Positions 16,805 to 25,270 of a stretch of DNA of 64,000 nucleotides are shown here, in pieces. This DNA comes from Rhodocyclales bacterium (GTDB lineage Bacteria > Pseudomonadota > Gammaproteobacteria > Burkholderiales > Rhodocyclaceae). The first letter of the stretch is position 1, and each line of letters begins with the position of its first letter. The translations under genes and the position numbers were made by a program. A model generated the notes under the pieces. It saw nothing but the letters and a program-made list of their open reading frames with translations, was not told where the DNA came from and made no database searches. The stretch lies in contig JAQGMG010000013.1 of the NCBI GenBank assembly GCA_028292485.1, positions 1 through 64,000 on the forward strand, read 5' to 3'.

Positions 16805-17152
16805 ATGCGCCCGTGCAATAACCGCTTCGTTGCAATTGTCCTTGCCATGTTCGTACTGCTGGCCCAGTACGGAGCGAATCTGCACGTCCTGTCGCACGCG
16901 GTTCAGGACGTTGCGGACAGCAGCAAGCGCAGCGGGACCGCACCGGACCAGCGCAGCCCGAGCGGCCACGAAAACTGCGAGCAGTGCCTGTCTTTCGCTG
17001 CGGCGGGCGCAGGCGCTGCGCTGCCCGGCACCCCGTATTTCTCGCTGCATGCTTTCGGGCATGTCACCGGCGCCCCGTTGCGGGCAACGCATCTCCTGCG
17101 CCGCACGACAGCGGCATACCACTCGCGCGCGCCACCTCCTTCCTTCGTCTGA
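16805..17152 (+). CDS. Small exported DUF2946-like protein
   Basis: 115 residues from ATG 16805; a GTG 33 bases upstream is possible. It has an N-terminal signal or anchor helix (FVAIVLAMFVLLAQYGANL), then HVLSHAVQDV, a HENCEQCLSFAAAG motif and a C-terminal YHSRAPPPS. The His/Cys pairs and overall plan match the DUF2946-type proteins that often sit in metal-responsive operons. First gene of the apparent metal-uptake group. Confidence 0.6.
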   Translation: MRPCNNRFVAIVLAMFVLLAQYGANLHVLSHAVQDVADSSKRSGTAPDQRSPSGHENCEQCLSFAAAGAGAALPGTPYFSLHAFGHVTGAPLRATHLLRRTTAAYHSRAPPPSFV

Positions 17153-17261
17153 GCACCGTTACGTCCTGTTTTGCGAGCTGTCTGTAAACGGCTCGCGGCT
17201 TGCCGTTGCCCGTGCTCGCCTTCCGGCATCGCGCCCGAAGGTTTCGCCATGCATTGCGCCT

Positions 17262-17288
17262 TGCACGTCTCTGCGTAGAAGACGTGCA
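17262..17288 (+). other. Stem-loop in the leader of the barrel-protein gene
   Basis: TGCACGTCT and AGACGTGCA form a perfect 9-bp stem around a 9-base loop, 40 bases before the ATG at 17328. No T-run follows, so it is more likely an mRNA processing or stabilising structure, or a chance palindrome, than a terminator. Confidence 0.35.
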
Positions 17289-17327
17289 GACCATTCATCG
17301 ACCGACTGCTCGTGACGAGGATTTCAC

Positions 17328-18698
17328 ATGTTCAAACACAACACGCTCGCTGTGGCGGTAGCCGCCATGACGCTGAGCCCCACACTTTCATTTGCTGCCG
17401 ACGGCAGCGATCTGCAAAGCATACGCAATGAGATCGACGCGCTCAGGCAGAACTATGAATCACGCATCAGCGACCTTGAGGCTCGCCTGAAGAAAGCCGA
17501 GGTTGCCACTGTCGTCGCGCCGGCCAGTACGCCATACGTCGAAACAAGCAACGCACCCGTACCGGCAAGCACGGCGGCAGGTAGCGGCTTCAACCCCGAT
17601 GTTTCGCTGATTCTCTCCGGCCTCTACACCAATCTGTCGCGCAAGCCGGAGGACTACCGTATTGCCGGTTTCATTCCGGGCGGCGAGATCGGGCCTGGCG
17701 CGCGCGGCTTCAGCCTGAGCGAATCGGAGCTGGGTTTCTCGGCCAACATCGATCACCTGTTCTACGGACAGGCGAATCTGGCGGTATCGCCGCAGAACGA
17801 GATCTCGGCCGAAGAGGCTTTCATCCAGACGACAGCCTTGCCGGCCGGGCTGAAGATCAAGGCGGGGCGCTTCTTTTCGAGCATCGGCTATCTCAACGAC
17901 CAGCACTCGCACACCTGGGACTTCGTTGATAACCCGCTCGTCTACCAGGCCTTCCTTGGCACGCAATTCAGCCATGACGGCGTGCAGCTCAAGTGGCTTG
18001 CGCCGACCGATACTTTCATCGAGCTTGGCGCCGAAGCAGGCCGCGGTTCGAATTTCCCCGGTAGCGAAGTCAATCGCAATGGTGCAGGCGCTCAGGCGCT
18101 GTTCGCGCATATTGGTGGCGATATCGGCGTGAGCAATAGCTGGCGCGTCGGCTTGTCATATCTGCATGCCACGCCGAAGGGGCGCGACTATGCCGAGACG
18201 GATGCGCTCGGCAATAGCGTGACGAACTCGTTCTCCGGCGGCTCGCGATTGATCGGTGCCGACTTCATCTGGAAGTGGGCGCCGAATGGCAATGGCGAGC
18301 GGCAGAATTTCAAGTTGCAGGGCGAATATTTCCGCCGCAAGGAAGCGGGCGACCTCACCTACGACACGGCAGTCACAGCGCATTCCGATCGCTATACGTC
18401 CTCACAGTCGGGCTGGTATGTGCAGGGCGTCTTCCAGTTCATGCCTGCGTGGCGCGTCGGCCTGCGTTACGACCTTCTCGACAGCGGTGTCGTCGACTAC
18501 GGCAGTAACGCCGCCAATCTTGCCAGCGTCGATTACAGGCCGGCCAGGACCAGCCTGATGTTCGACTGGAGCCCGAGCGAGTTCAGCCGTGTGCGCTTGC
18601 AACTGGCACGCGACAAGTCGCGCCAGGGCGCAGCCGACAACCAGCTGTTCCTGCAATACCAGATGAGTCTCGGCGCCCATGGTGCCCATAGCTACTAG
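17328..18698 (+). CDS. Outer-membrane beta-barrel protein of a metal-uptake locus
   Basis: 456 residues. A signal peptide (cleavage near FAAD) is followed by a short coiled coil (LQSIRNEIDALRQNYESRISDLEARLKKAE) as in trimeric or OprP-like porins. After it come alternating-strand segments typical of barrels: FSLSESELGFSANID, FGQANL-type strands, KAGRFFSSIGYLNDQHSHTWDF. It ends in a hydrophobic strand QLFLQYQMSLGAHGAHSY. It is not TonB-dependent by sequence: no plug domain or TonB box is seen. Placed just before a ZnuA-type binding protein, it is probably a pore for zinc or manganese ions or complexes; that is inference from context. Confidence 0.68.
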   Translation: MFKHNTLAVAVAAMTLSPTLSFAADGSDLQSIRNEIDALRQNYESRISDLEARLKKAEVATVVAPASTPYVETSNAPVPASTAAGSGFNPDVSLILSGLYTNLSRKPEDYRIAGFIPGGEIGPGARGFSLSESELGFSANIDHLFYGQANLAVSPQNEISAEEAFIQTTALPAGLKIKAGRFFSSIGYLNDQHSHTWDFVDNPLVYQAFLGTQFSHDGVQLKWLAPTDTFIELGAEAGRGSNFPGSEVNRNGAGAQALFAHIGGDIGVSNSWRVGLSYLHATPKGRDYAETDALGNSVTNSFSGGSRLIGADFIWKWAPNGNGERQNFKLQGEYFRRKEAGDLTYDTAVTAHSDRYTSSQSGWYVQGVFQFMPAWRVGLRYDLLDSGVVDYGSNAANLASVDYRPARTSLMFDWSPSEFSRVRLQLARDKSRQGAADNQLFLQYQMSLGAHGAHSY

Positions 18699-18842
18699 AA
18701 CGTCTGAAAAACGGGCTGCGCGGGTCGCCAGCGAGTTTTCGTAAATAAGTGGCTTGCTCGCCGTGCCTGAGCACTGCTCTGCGCGAGCCGCCTTGCTGAC
18801 CCGCTCGCTCCATTTTTGAAGCATTCCAAACGGAGAATGAAA

Positions 18843-19748
18843 ATGAAATATGCATTTATATTGATGAGTTGTGTGTTTGCTGTGTTGATACCCGCAACGA
18901 GTTCCGCAGCCATGCGTGCCCTGGCCTGCGAGCCGGAGTGGGGCGCGCTGTTGCAGGAACTTGCCGCTGACAAGGTGAGCGTCTACACGGCGACAACCGC
19001 GCTGCAGGACCCGCATCACATCCAGGCGCGCCCCAGCCTGATCGCCGCCGTGCGCAACGCCGATCTGCTGGTGTGCACCGGTGCCGAACTCGAGGTCGGC
19101 TGGCTGCCGGTGATGCTGCGGCAGTCCGGCAATCCCAAGGTGCAGCCCGGTCAGCCGGGTTACTTCGAGGCGGCGGATTTCGTGAACAAGCTCGAAATAC
19201 CGACCCGCCTTGATCGTGCCGATGGTGACGTGCATGCCGCAGGCAATCCGCATATCCAGACCGATCCGCGCAACATCGCACTGGTGGCCAATGCGCTGAC
19301 CAGGCGCCTGATGCAGATCGATCCTGACAACGTGGCTTTCTACCAGGGTCGCTACCAGGACTTCGCGGCGCGCTGGAAGAGCGCCATACAGCGCTGGGAG
19401 AAGGACGCTGCGCCGCTGCGTGGCATGCCAGTCGTCGTGCAGCACAAGGCCTATCCCTATCTCGAAAACTGGCTCGGCCTCAACGAACTGGCGACGCTGG
19501 AGCCAAAGCCTGGCGTCGAGCCGACCAGCTCGCATCTTTCCGAGGTGCTGGCGCTGCTGCAACGCCAGCCGGCGAAGCTGGTGATGCGTTCTGCATACAA
19601 CGATGCGCGTGGCGCCGACTGGCTGGCCGAGCGCGCGAAGATTCCGGCGGTCGTGTTGCCCTTTACGGTCGGCGGCAGCGATCGCGCCAAGGATCTGTTC
19701 GGTCTCTTCGACGACACCATCGCACAGCTGCTGAAAGGTACGAAATGA
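18843..19748 (+). CDS. Zinc/manganese ABC transporter substrate-binding protein (ZnuA family)
   Basis: 301 residues from the ATG at 18843, seven bases after a GGAGA site. Signal peptide ending near SSAA. The cluster A-I fold is recognisable: LACEPEWGALLQEL, the DPHHIQARPSL ligand loop, GAELEVGWLPVML, GNPHIQTDPRN, KAYPYLENWLGL and a final domain with EPTSSHLSEV. Candidate metal ligands are the His in DPHH, in GNPH and in a later loop. The long His-rich loop of many ZnuA proteins is absent. It overlaps the permease gene by ATGA. Confidence 0.82.
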   Translation: MKYAFILMSCVFAVLIPATSSAAMRALACEPEWGALLQELAADKVSVYTATTALQDPHHIQARPSLIAAVRNADLLVCTGAELEVGWLPVMLRQSGNPKVQPGQPGYFEAADFVNKLEIPTRLDRADGDVHAAGNPHIQTDPRNIALVANALTRRLMQIDPDNVAFYQGRYQDFAARWKSAIQRWEKDAAPLRGMPVVVQHKAYPYLENWLGLNELATLEPKPGVEPTSSHLSEVLALLQRQPAKLVMRSAYNDARGADWLAERAKIPAVVLPFTVGGSDRAKDLFGLFDDTIAQLLKGTK

Positions 19749-20521
19749 ACCTCGCCGGTCTGGATATCTCGATTCTCGGACCAGCATTCATCGCCGGTCT
19801 GCTGGTGTTGGCCACGCACGTGCCACTGGGCATGCAGGTGCTCGATCGCGGCATCGTTTTCATCGACCTGGCCATCGCACAGATTGCCGGCATCGGCGTG
19901 ATCGCCGCCGACGCGATGGGCTGGGAAGGTGGCGAACACGCCTGGGTCGTGCAGCTCTCGGCGGTGAGCGCGGCGCTGCTCGGCGCGCTCTTGCTGAACT
20001 GGACGGAGCGCCGCTGGCCGCAGATACAGGAAGCGCTGATCGGCGTGCTGTTCGTGCTTGCATCATGCATCGGCATCCTGCTGCTGGCGGGCAACCCGCA
20101 TGGTGGTGAGCACCTCAAGGACTTGCTGGTCGGTCAGATATTGTGGGTCAGCACGACACAGCTCATCGCCGTGGCGTTACTGACGGCTGCGGTGCTGGCG
20201 GCATGGTTTGGTTTTGCACGCCGATCTGGCCGCCTGGCTTTCTACGTGCTCTTTGCGCTCGCCGTCACTGCCTCGGTGCAACTGGTCGGCGTGTACCTGG
20301 TGTTCTCCAGTCTCATCATCCCGGCCTTGGCAACGCGTCATTTGAAGAAGCGACGTTTGCTTGTGGCTTATGCGATGAGCGCTGCTGCGTATGCGGTCGG
20401 CCTGTTTTTTTCGGCGCTCGGCGACTGGCCATCGGGTGCGGTCATCGTGCTCGTCATGGCCGTGCTTGGCGTGGCGACGGGCTGGGCATGCAGTTTCAGC
20501 AAGTCTGCCCCGACCTCTTGA
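19745..20521 (+). CDS. Metal ABC transporter permease (ZnuB family)
   Basis: 258 residues with about seven or eight membrane helices in the ZnuB/MntB pattern: GLLVLATHVPLGMQVLDRGIVFIDLAIAQ, LLVGQILWVS, and LVFSSLIIPALATRH near the coupling region. Imports Zn2+ or Mn2+ with the binding protein encoded just upstream. No ATP-binding subunit gene follows or precedes in this window, so the ATPase must be elsewhere or the system is incomplete. Confidence 0.82.
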   Translation: MNLAGLDISILGPAFIAGLLVLATHVPLGMQVLDRGIVFIDLAIAQIAGIGVIAADAMGWEGGEHAWVVQLSAVSAALLGALLLNWTERRWPQIQEALIGVLFVLASCIGILLLAGNPHGGEHLKDLLVGQILWVSTTQLIAVALLTAAVLAAWFGFARRSGRLAFYVLFALAVTASVQLVGVYLVFSSLIIPALATRHLKKRRLLVAYAMSAAAYAVGLFFSALGDWPSGAVIVLVMAVLGVATGWACSFSKSAPTS

Positions 20522-20535
20522 CCTCTTGACCTCTT
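20512..20535 (+). repeat. Three tandem copies of GACCTCTT across the permease stop codon
   Basis: GACCTCTT is repeated at 20512, 20520 and 20528; the TGA stop of the permease gene is formed inside the array. Eight-base units change the reading frame, so copy-number change would alter the extreme C-terminus. Confidence 0.6.
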
Positions 20536-20580
20536 ATTGATCTTTCCAGAATTCGCGACAACGAGACTGGCACCGCCGCA

Positions 20581-20714
20581 GCCGTTCGCCCCGAGTGGCC
20601 GCGCAGCGGCTGTATCGAGGGGTGGGTCGATCACGCGCCGGGGTCGATACACCGCCGGGCGCAGCTCGGTTTATCCCGAGCCTGTCGAGGGGCGGCACTT
20701 GGCCCGAACGGGCT
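20581..20714. repeat. Degenerate REP-like inverted repeats
   Basis: The stretch contains GCCGTTCGCCCCGAG ... TATCGAGGGG and, inverted, CCCGAGCCTGTCGAGGGG ... CCCGAACGGGC, which resemble the widespread CGTTCG/CCTGTCGA REP-type palindromes, with small insertions. It fills the gap between the metal-permease gene and the convergent yqiA-like gene. No gene is seen in it. Confidence 0.4.
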
Positions 20715-20754
20715 GTCGTGATTTACGAAAACCTTGGTAGGTGAGGTTCGCCGA

Positions 20755-21330
20755 TCAATCGTTGTCGATCAGTCCGGCGAATTTCAATATGCCGTCGAGA
20801 TAATCGTCCCAGCGCGTGAAGCTGTGGTCGCCGCCGGCGAGCACGGTCTGGCGGGCGCCTGCGTAGCGGGCAACGGCGCCACGATAGTCGAGCACCTCAT
20901 CGCCGGTCTCGGCCAGCAGCCAATAGCGCGACGGGTCACCGAGGTGGCCGGCTTCGAGCGCGCGCAGCTCTTCCAGGTGTGCCGTCGTGAAATCGAAATG
21001 CTCATCGGTATAGAGCATCTGCTGCGGCCCGAGATGGGTTGCCAGCGTGATGTGCGAGAGTACGGCGGGATTGACTAGCACGGCGCGCAAGGCATAGCGC
21101 TCGGCAAGCCAAGTGGCGTAGAAACCGCCGAGCGAGCTGCCGACCAGTGTCGGCAGCTCGCTGCAGGCTTCGATGATCCGTGAGACCTGGGCAATCGCGG
21201 TCGCAGGTCCCCACACGAGTTGTTCGCACCACCATTGATCCGCTAGGCCTCGCTCTGTCATGCGTGCGCCGAGCTGCTGCGCCTTCTGCGATTGCGGGCC
21301 CGAGCGAAAGCCATGCAGGTAAATGAGCAT
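20755..21330 (-). CDS. YqiA-like alpha/beta-hydrolase (esterase)
   Basis: 191 residues, normal for the family. It starts MLIYLHGFRSGPQSQKA. Catalytic triad candidates are Ser66 (VGSSLGGFYA), Asp144 (ETGDEVLDY) and His169 (AGGDHSFTRWDDY). The E. coli member hydrolyses short-chain esters; the physiological substrate is unknown. Cytoplasmic. It lies 15 bases downstream of uppP on the same strand. Confidence 0.85.
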   Translation of the reverse strand: MLIYLHGFRSGPQSQKAQQLGARMTERGLADQWWCEQLVWGPATAIAQVSRIIEACSELPTLVGSSLGGFYATWLAERYALRAVLVNPAVLSHITLATHLGPQQMLYTDEHFDFTTAHLEELRALEAGHLGDPSRYWLLAETGDEVLDYRGAVARYAGARQTVLAGGDHSFTRWDDYLDGILKFAGLIDND

Positions 21331-21345
21331 TGGTGCGACGGGACT

Positions 21346-22170
21346 CTACTTGTCCGCCCAGACCACCCAGTTCATCTGCCAGGTGACGAGAATCACCAGG
21401 CCAAATGCGATGCGATACCAGGCGAAGGCCGTGAAGTCGTGGCGTGCGATGTAGCGCAGCAGCCAGCGCACGCACAGGAAGGCAGAGATGAAGGCGGTGA
21501 TGAAGCCGACAGCCCACATGCCCAGGTCGTCGCTGTGCAGCAGTGCGCGGTCCTTGTATAGCGAGTAGAGCGAGGCCATCGTCAGCGTCGGGATCGCAAG
21601 AAAAAACGAGAACTCGGTGGCGGCCTGCCGCGACAGGCCGAACAGCAGTCCGCCGATGATAGTGGCGCCCGAGCGCGATGTGCCGGGGATGAGCGCGAAG
21701 GTCTGGGCGATGCCGACCTTGAGCGCATCGAGCGGTGTCATGTCGTCGACCGTCTGGACGCGTACCGTGTGCTCACGCCGTTCGGCCCACAGGATGATGA
21801 GCGCGCCGACGATGAACGCCGTTGCGACGACGGGCGCGTTGAACAGATGCGCCTTGATGGCCTTGCTGAACAGGAAGCCCAGCGCCGCGGCGGGAATGAA
21901 CGCGATGATGATGTTGAGGATCAGGCGTTGCGAAGTGCGATCACTCGTCGCACCTGCCAGTACTCTCCCCAGGCGCTGCCGGTATTCCCATACGACGGCC
22001 AGGATGGCGCCGGCCTGGATGACGATCTCGAACAGCTTGCCGCGCTCGTCGTTGAAATCCAGCAGGCTGCCCGCAAGGATCAGGTGGCCGGTCGACGACA
22101 CCGGCAGGAATTCGGTCAGCCCTTCGACGACGCCAAGAATGGCGGCTTTCAGAAGCAGCAGTAAGTCCAT
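21346..22170 (-). CDS. uppP: Undecaprenyl-diphosphate phosphatase
   Basis: 274 residues, about eight membrane helices. It dephosphorylates undecaprenyl diphosphate to recycle the lipid carrier for peptidoglycan. Both signature blocks are present: [14 protein letters not shown] (Glu16, Glu20, His29) and [11 protein letters not shown] with the catalytic Ser/Arg. Inner membrane. Loss of function in other species gives bacitracin sensitivity. Full length, no anomalies. Confidence 0.95.
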   Translation of the reverse strand: MDLLLLLKAAILGVVEGLTEFLPVSSTGHLILAGSLLDFNDERGKLFEIVIQAGAILAVVWEYRQRLGRVLAGATSDRTSQRLILNIIIAFIPAAALGFLFSKAIKAHLFNAPVVATAFIVGALIILWAERREHTVRVQTVDDMTPLDALKVGIAQTFALIPGTSRSGATIIGGLLFGLSRQAATEFSFFLAIPTLTMASLYSLYKDRALLHSDDLGMWAVGFITAFISAFLCVRWLLRYIARHDFTAFAWYRIAFGLVILVTWQMNWVVWADK

Positions 22171-22206
22171 GTTGTGATACCGGCAGAATGAATTCGGGAA
22201 TCGCGA

Positions 22207-22521
22207 TTATAGGGGGTGATTCCTGCGGCACGGCTGTGCGCCTGCTTGTCCTGCGGCTGCCGGTGCCGTAGTGATCTCGAGTTGCGTGAGCCAGTGCAGT
22301 GCGTATTCGCGTGTGTCGCCGCACATGTCCACCGAGGGCTGCAAACCGCCACAGAACGCCGGCCTCCCGGGTTTGCCGAACAGTGCGCAGCGTAAATCGG
22401 CCGTCAGCTGAACACATGGCACACCGGCAGGCTTGCCCTTGGGCATGCCCGGCAATGGGGTGTTGATGGAGGGGGCGATGCAGCAGGCTGCACACCCGGC
22501 ACGGCAGCTCAGCGCCGACAT
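22207..22521 (-). CDS. YkgJ-type cysteine-cluster protein
   Basis: 104 residues from the ATG at 22521; the frame extends upstream but the extension is poor protein and includes a tandem DNA repeat. It carries CRAGCAACCIAPSINTP, followed by VPCVQL, RCALFG and FCGGL, the spaced cysteines of the putative Zn/Fe-chelating CxxCxxCC family. Function undetermined. No clear Shine-Dalgarno site. Confidence 0.75.
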   Translation of the reverse strand: MSALSCRAGCAACCIAPSINTPLPGMPKGKPAGVPCVQLTADLRCALFGKPGRPAFCGGLQPSVDMCGDTREYALHWLTQLEITTAPAAAGQAGAQPCRRNHPL

Positions 22522-22971
22522 GCGCGAGGCCTTACCCGTTGTTGATATGAGCCCGGCATCGGGCGTGGTTGCAACAACATATATCTCCTCTGGATACCGC
22601 TGGATCGCGGTCTGTTTTCGCAATGCATGGACCTGCGGACCGTGCGTAAAGCAACTGACAAATTCGCAACTGACAAATTCGGGCCCGGCACCTGTCATGC
22701 AGCGTCACGGCCACTGCCCGTTTGTCCACAGTTCTTACTCGTTTTACGCCCTTCAGGACGCTTTCATGTAGGACGTAGACTGACTACGATGTAGGAAATG
22801 ACGGGCGCCTTGAAGAACCGCCTTGAAGAACGTTTGACCCGATGATCGCCGAGTGCAGAAACAAAGGCCGATTGTCATGGCGCTCCGGCTTCGGTGTCTT
22901 TCCGCAGGACCAGCGGCAACCGTGTTTGGCATGCTTCTTGTGTATGAGTCTCGTCAGGATGGAGGACGATA
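22522..22971. other. Gene-free gap with short direct repeats
   Basis: 450 bases between the YkgJ-type gene (minus) and the small gene at 22972 (plus). It holds an exact tandem duplication of a 15-mer (22651-22680) and a 12-base direct repeat GCCTTGAAGAAC (22807 and 22820). Promoters for both neighbours must lie here, but no convincing -35/-10 pair or RNA gene was identified. Confidence 0.5.
22651..22680. repeat. Exact tandem duplication of a 15-mer
   Basis: GCAACTGACAAATTC occurs twice back to back, 130 bases upstream of the proposed YkgJ-type start. Looks like a recent slippage or duplication event. Confidence 0.7.
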
Positions 22972-23250
22972 ATGTTTGATGTGGAAATTTTCTACAAGAC
23001 CGAACTGGGGCGCATGGCTGTCGGTGATCGCTCGTACGGCTTGCACCAGCGCATGCGCGCTGCATTGATCATGATCGATGGCAAGACGCCGTGGTCTTTG
23101 CTGCATGGCATGCTCAAGCCGCTGGGCGATCCGACAGACATCGTTGCGCAGCTCAGCCAGCTTGGCTTGCTCGAATCCGATCACCAGTTGCCATCCTCTC
23201 CGCTCATTCAGCAATCTTTTTCCGTAGCCAGCCCGGCGACCATGATCTGA
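22972..23250 (+). CDS. Small winged-helix-like protein, conserved hypothetical
   Basis: 92 residues, GGAGGA seven bases before the ATG. The body (GLHQRMRAALIMIDGKTPWSLLHGM...LSQLGLLE) looks like a small helical or winged-helix module also seen at the N-terminus of longer betaproteobacterial proteins, where 'RAALILVDG' and 'LLELGLI' recur. No catalytic residues. The last 43 bases overlap, tail to tail, the end of the gene on the opposite strand. Confidence 0.6.
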   Translation: MFDVEIFYKTELGRMAVGDRSYGLHQRMRAALIMIDGKTPWSLLHGMLKPLGDPTDIVAQLSQLGLLESDHQLPSSPLIQQSFSVASPATMI

Positions 23251-23993
23251 TCGGCTGCCGGTTCGCTGCTGCACCACTCGACAAGATGGTACTGGCGCGG
23301 TAGCAAGCGCCAGATGCAGTAGGCGCTACCAGAGTCATTTCGCAGTCTTGCGTTCGCTCCCAGGTCGTAGGTGCAGTGGTCGACAATCTCCAGCTCGCCG
23401 CCGTGCCAGTAACTGACGAGGATCTCGTCGAGTCCCGTTGCCGGCGGTGGGGCGGATGCAGGCTCTGCATCGGGCGGCCGCGCGGTCGAGATGACGTCGT
23501 GATAGCTCGCCCAATAATGGCCGGCGAGCGCCTTCCGTAATTCCTGTTTCCACGCCCACGACGCAGCTGCATTGCGCGGCGTAATCTGACCAAGCACATT
23601 GGAAAAAAGAATCGCGTGCCCTGCAAAGCCTTTTGCCAGCATGGCAAGCGCGTTGATGTCGCTCAGTACGTCCAGGTTCTCAAAGCGCCAGCGCGCATCC
23701 GCGTAGCGCCATCGCAGCAATCGACGCGCCAGCGGATCGGGCTCGAGGACGATGATTTCCTGCCAGCGCTGCAGGAAGCTGGCGTCAAGTGTGTAGCCCG
23801 CACTCGGGCCTATGATGATGAGCTTGTCGGTCGGCGGCTGCCAGCTTTGCAGCCAGCCTTTTACTTCTGAACGAAAACCCGACCACAGCGTGTTGCGGTA
23901 GCGCAGCGCGCGCAGATGCCAGATCAGGCCGCCACTGTCATGCAGCCAGCGCGTGCGCAGTTGTGGCGCTTGCGTTTGCCGCTCCGTCTTCAT
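23208..23993 (-). CDS. Hypothetical protein with methyltransferase-like Rossmann fold
   Basis: 261 residues, no signal peptide or membrane helix. The segment LIIIGPSAGYTLDASFLQRW followed 15-20 residues later by IIVLEPDPLARRLLRWR resembles motif I and the acidic motif II of SAM-dependent methyltransferases, and ILFSNVLGQ could be motif IV. The C-terminal half (ELEIVDHCTYDLG, YCIWRLLPRQYHLVEWC) is not recognised. Assignment is structural guesswork from motifs. Its 3' end overlaps the convergent small gene. Confidence 0.55.
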   Translation of the reverse strand: MKTERQTQAPQLRTRWLHDSGGLIWHLRALRYRNTLWSGFRSEVKGWLQSWQPPTDKLIIIGPSAGYTLDASFLQRWQEIIVLEPDPLARRLLRWRYADARWRFENLDVLSDINALAMLAKGFAGHAILFSNVLGQITPRNAAASWAWKQELRKALAGHYWASYHDVISTARPPDAEPASAPPPATGLDEILVSYWHGGELEIVDHCTYDLGANARLRNDSGSAYCIWRLLPRQYHLVEWCSSEPAADQIMVAGLATEKDC

Positions 23994-24003
23994 TCACTCC
24001 AGC

Positions 24004-24660
24004 TCATTCCAGTTCCCTGGCTCGCGCAATGCCAAGTTCGCCAGCGATTCGTGCCAACTCGGCAGAGAGCTGCGCGACTTGTTCTTCCAGGACCGAGACG
24101 CGCTCCGCGAGAGCGCCGGCGCCGCCGGAAGGCGCATGGGTTGCTTCCTGTGCCGCGGCGACCGGCGTGCCGCATAGCAGATGCGCCCAGCGCGCTTCGC
24201 GTGCACCCGGCGCGCGCGGCATGAGTTTTACCAAGGGCCCATCAGCACGCTGCGACAGTTCATCAAGAAAGGCTTCGATCGAAGACACGTCGGCAAAGCG
24301 ATACAGGCGTTCGCAATTGGCGCGCAATTCGGCGGCTGTCTGATGCCCACGCAGCATCAGCGTAACTACGATCGCCGTCGCCGGTGTCGGCAGATTGAGC
24401 ACACGGCCGATGTTGTGACCGTAACGCGTAACGCGGTTGCCAAACGTCTCGAGCACCAGCGTGTGCGACTTGAGCGTGTCGATGGCATTCAACGCGTCCG
24501 TCTCCGTTACTTCCATGACCGGATCGCGGCTGGTCTTCTGATTGCAACCCGTGAGGATGGCATTGAGCGACATCGGATACGAGTCAGGCACCGTCTTTTC
24601 CTTCTCGGCAAGGACGGCGATAACGCGTGCTTCAGTGGGGGTCAGTTGCAGCAAGGACAT
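24004..24660 (-). CDS. YceH-family protein (DUF480)
   Basis: 218 residues from ATG 24660; a start 15 codons upstream is possible. LTPTEARVIAVLAEKEKTVPDSYPMSLNA is the typical family start, followed by GCNQKTSRDPVMEV and GRVLNLPTPATAIVVTLMLRG; two winged-helix units are expected. A C-terminal coiled coil (LAERVSVLEEQVAQLSAELARIAGEL) ends the protein. Conserved, function unresolved. Confidence 0.88.
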   Translation of the reverse strand: MSLLQLTPTEARVIAVLAEKEKTVPDSYPMSLNAILTGCNQKTSRDPVMEVTETDALNAIDTLKSHTLVLETFGNRVTRYGHNIGRVLNLPTPATAIVVTLMLRGHQTAAELRANCERLYRFADVSSIEAFLDELSQRADGPLVKLMPRAPGAREARWAHLLCGTPVAAAQEATHAPSGGAGALAERVSVLEEQVAQLSAELARIAGELGIARARELE

Positions 24661-24742
24661 GAGGAGTTGAGCGACAGGTTGCGGAAGCCCGGAGTGTACG
24701 CGCAATGCGGCGCATCAAATGTGAGGAATCATGCAGTGTCGA

Positions 24743-25270
24743 TCATTTGCGCGGGCGCTTCATCGAGCGTTGCATGCGATAGCGCTTGAAGCTGATGCCG
24801 TGGCGCTCGACAAGCTCCTCGCACTCTTCGACAAAGCCGAAATGCGCAAACAGTGGCCGCCCGACGATGCTGGCATCCACCGTGATCTTTGTTGCACCCA
24901 TCGCTTCGCCAAGCACCAGCATGTCGTCGAGCAGCAAGGTGGCCACGCCGCGACGCGCGACGCGTGGTGCCGTGTAAAGCATGGCGATATGCCCGGGCAT
25001 GTTGATCTGTGCGAAGCCAACAATGCCCACGTCATCGACTGCGACGCGCACCCAGCCTGCGTTGAGCGCGGCCGCAAATGCGTCTTCATCGTCGGCAGAC
25101 CCGGCCCACGCGGCCAGTTGCTCCGGCGAGTAGGCGCCTGCTGCAGTGACACGGATGGCATCGCGGAACAGCTGGGCGATTTCGGCCACGTCCTCGACGC
25201 CGAAGTCGCAGGTTTCAAAGTCGGCGTTTTCCGGTTCGTCGTCTGATGTGTGGTCTGGTGTATTGCTCAT
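24743..25270 (-). CDS. GNAT-family N-acetyltransferase
   Basis: 175 residues. Motif A of the GNAT fold is visible as AMLYTAPRVARRGVATLLLDDML (the R-x-x-G-x-A acetyl-CoA loop), preceded by WVRVAVDDVGIVGFAQI and followed by a C-terminal strand FAHFGFVEECEELVERHGI. The substrate is not predictable. Its ATG overlaps the hemW stop by ATGA, so it is co-translated with HemW. Confidence 0.82.
   Translation of the reverse strand: MSNTPDHTSDDEPENADFETCDFGVEDVAEIAQLFRDAIRVTAAGAYSPEQLAAWAGSADDEDAFAAALNAGWVRVAVDDVGIVGFAQINMPGHIAMLYTAPRVARRGVATLLLDDMLVLGEAMGATKITVDASIVGRPLFAHFGFVEECEELVERHGISFKRYRMQRSMKRPRK

Noticed and set aside
18402-19787. 461-codon minus-strand frame opposite the binding-protein gene
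   Set aside because: Crosses two plus-strand genes and their gap; no recognised domains.
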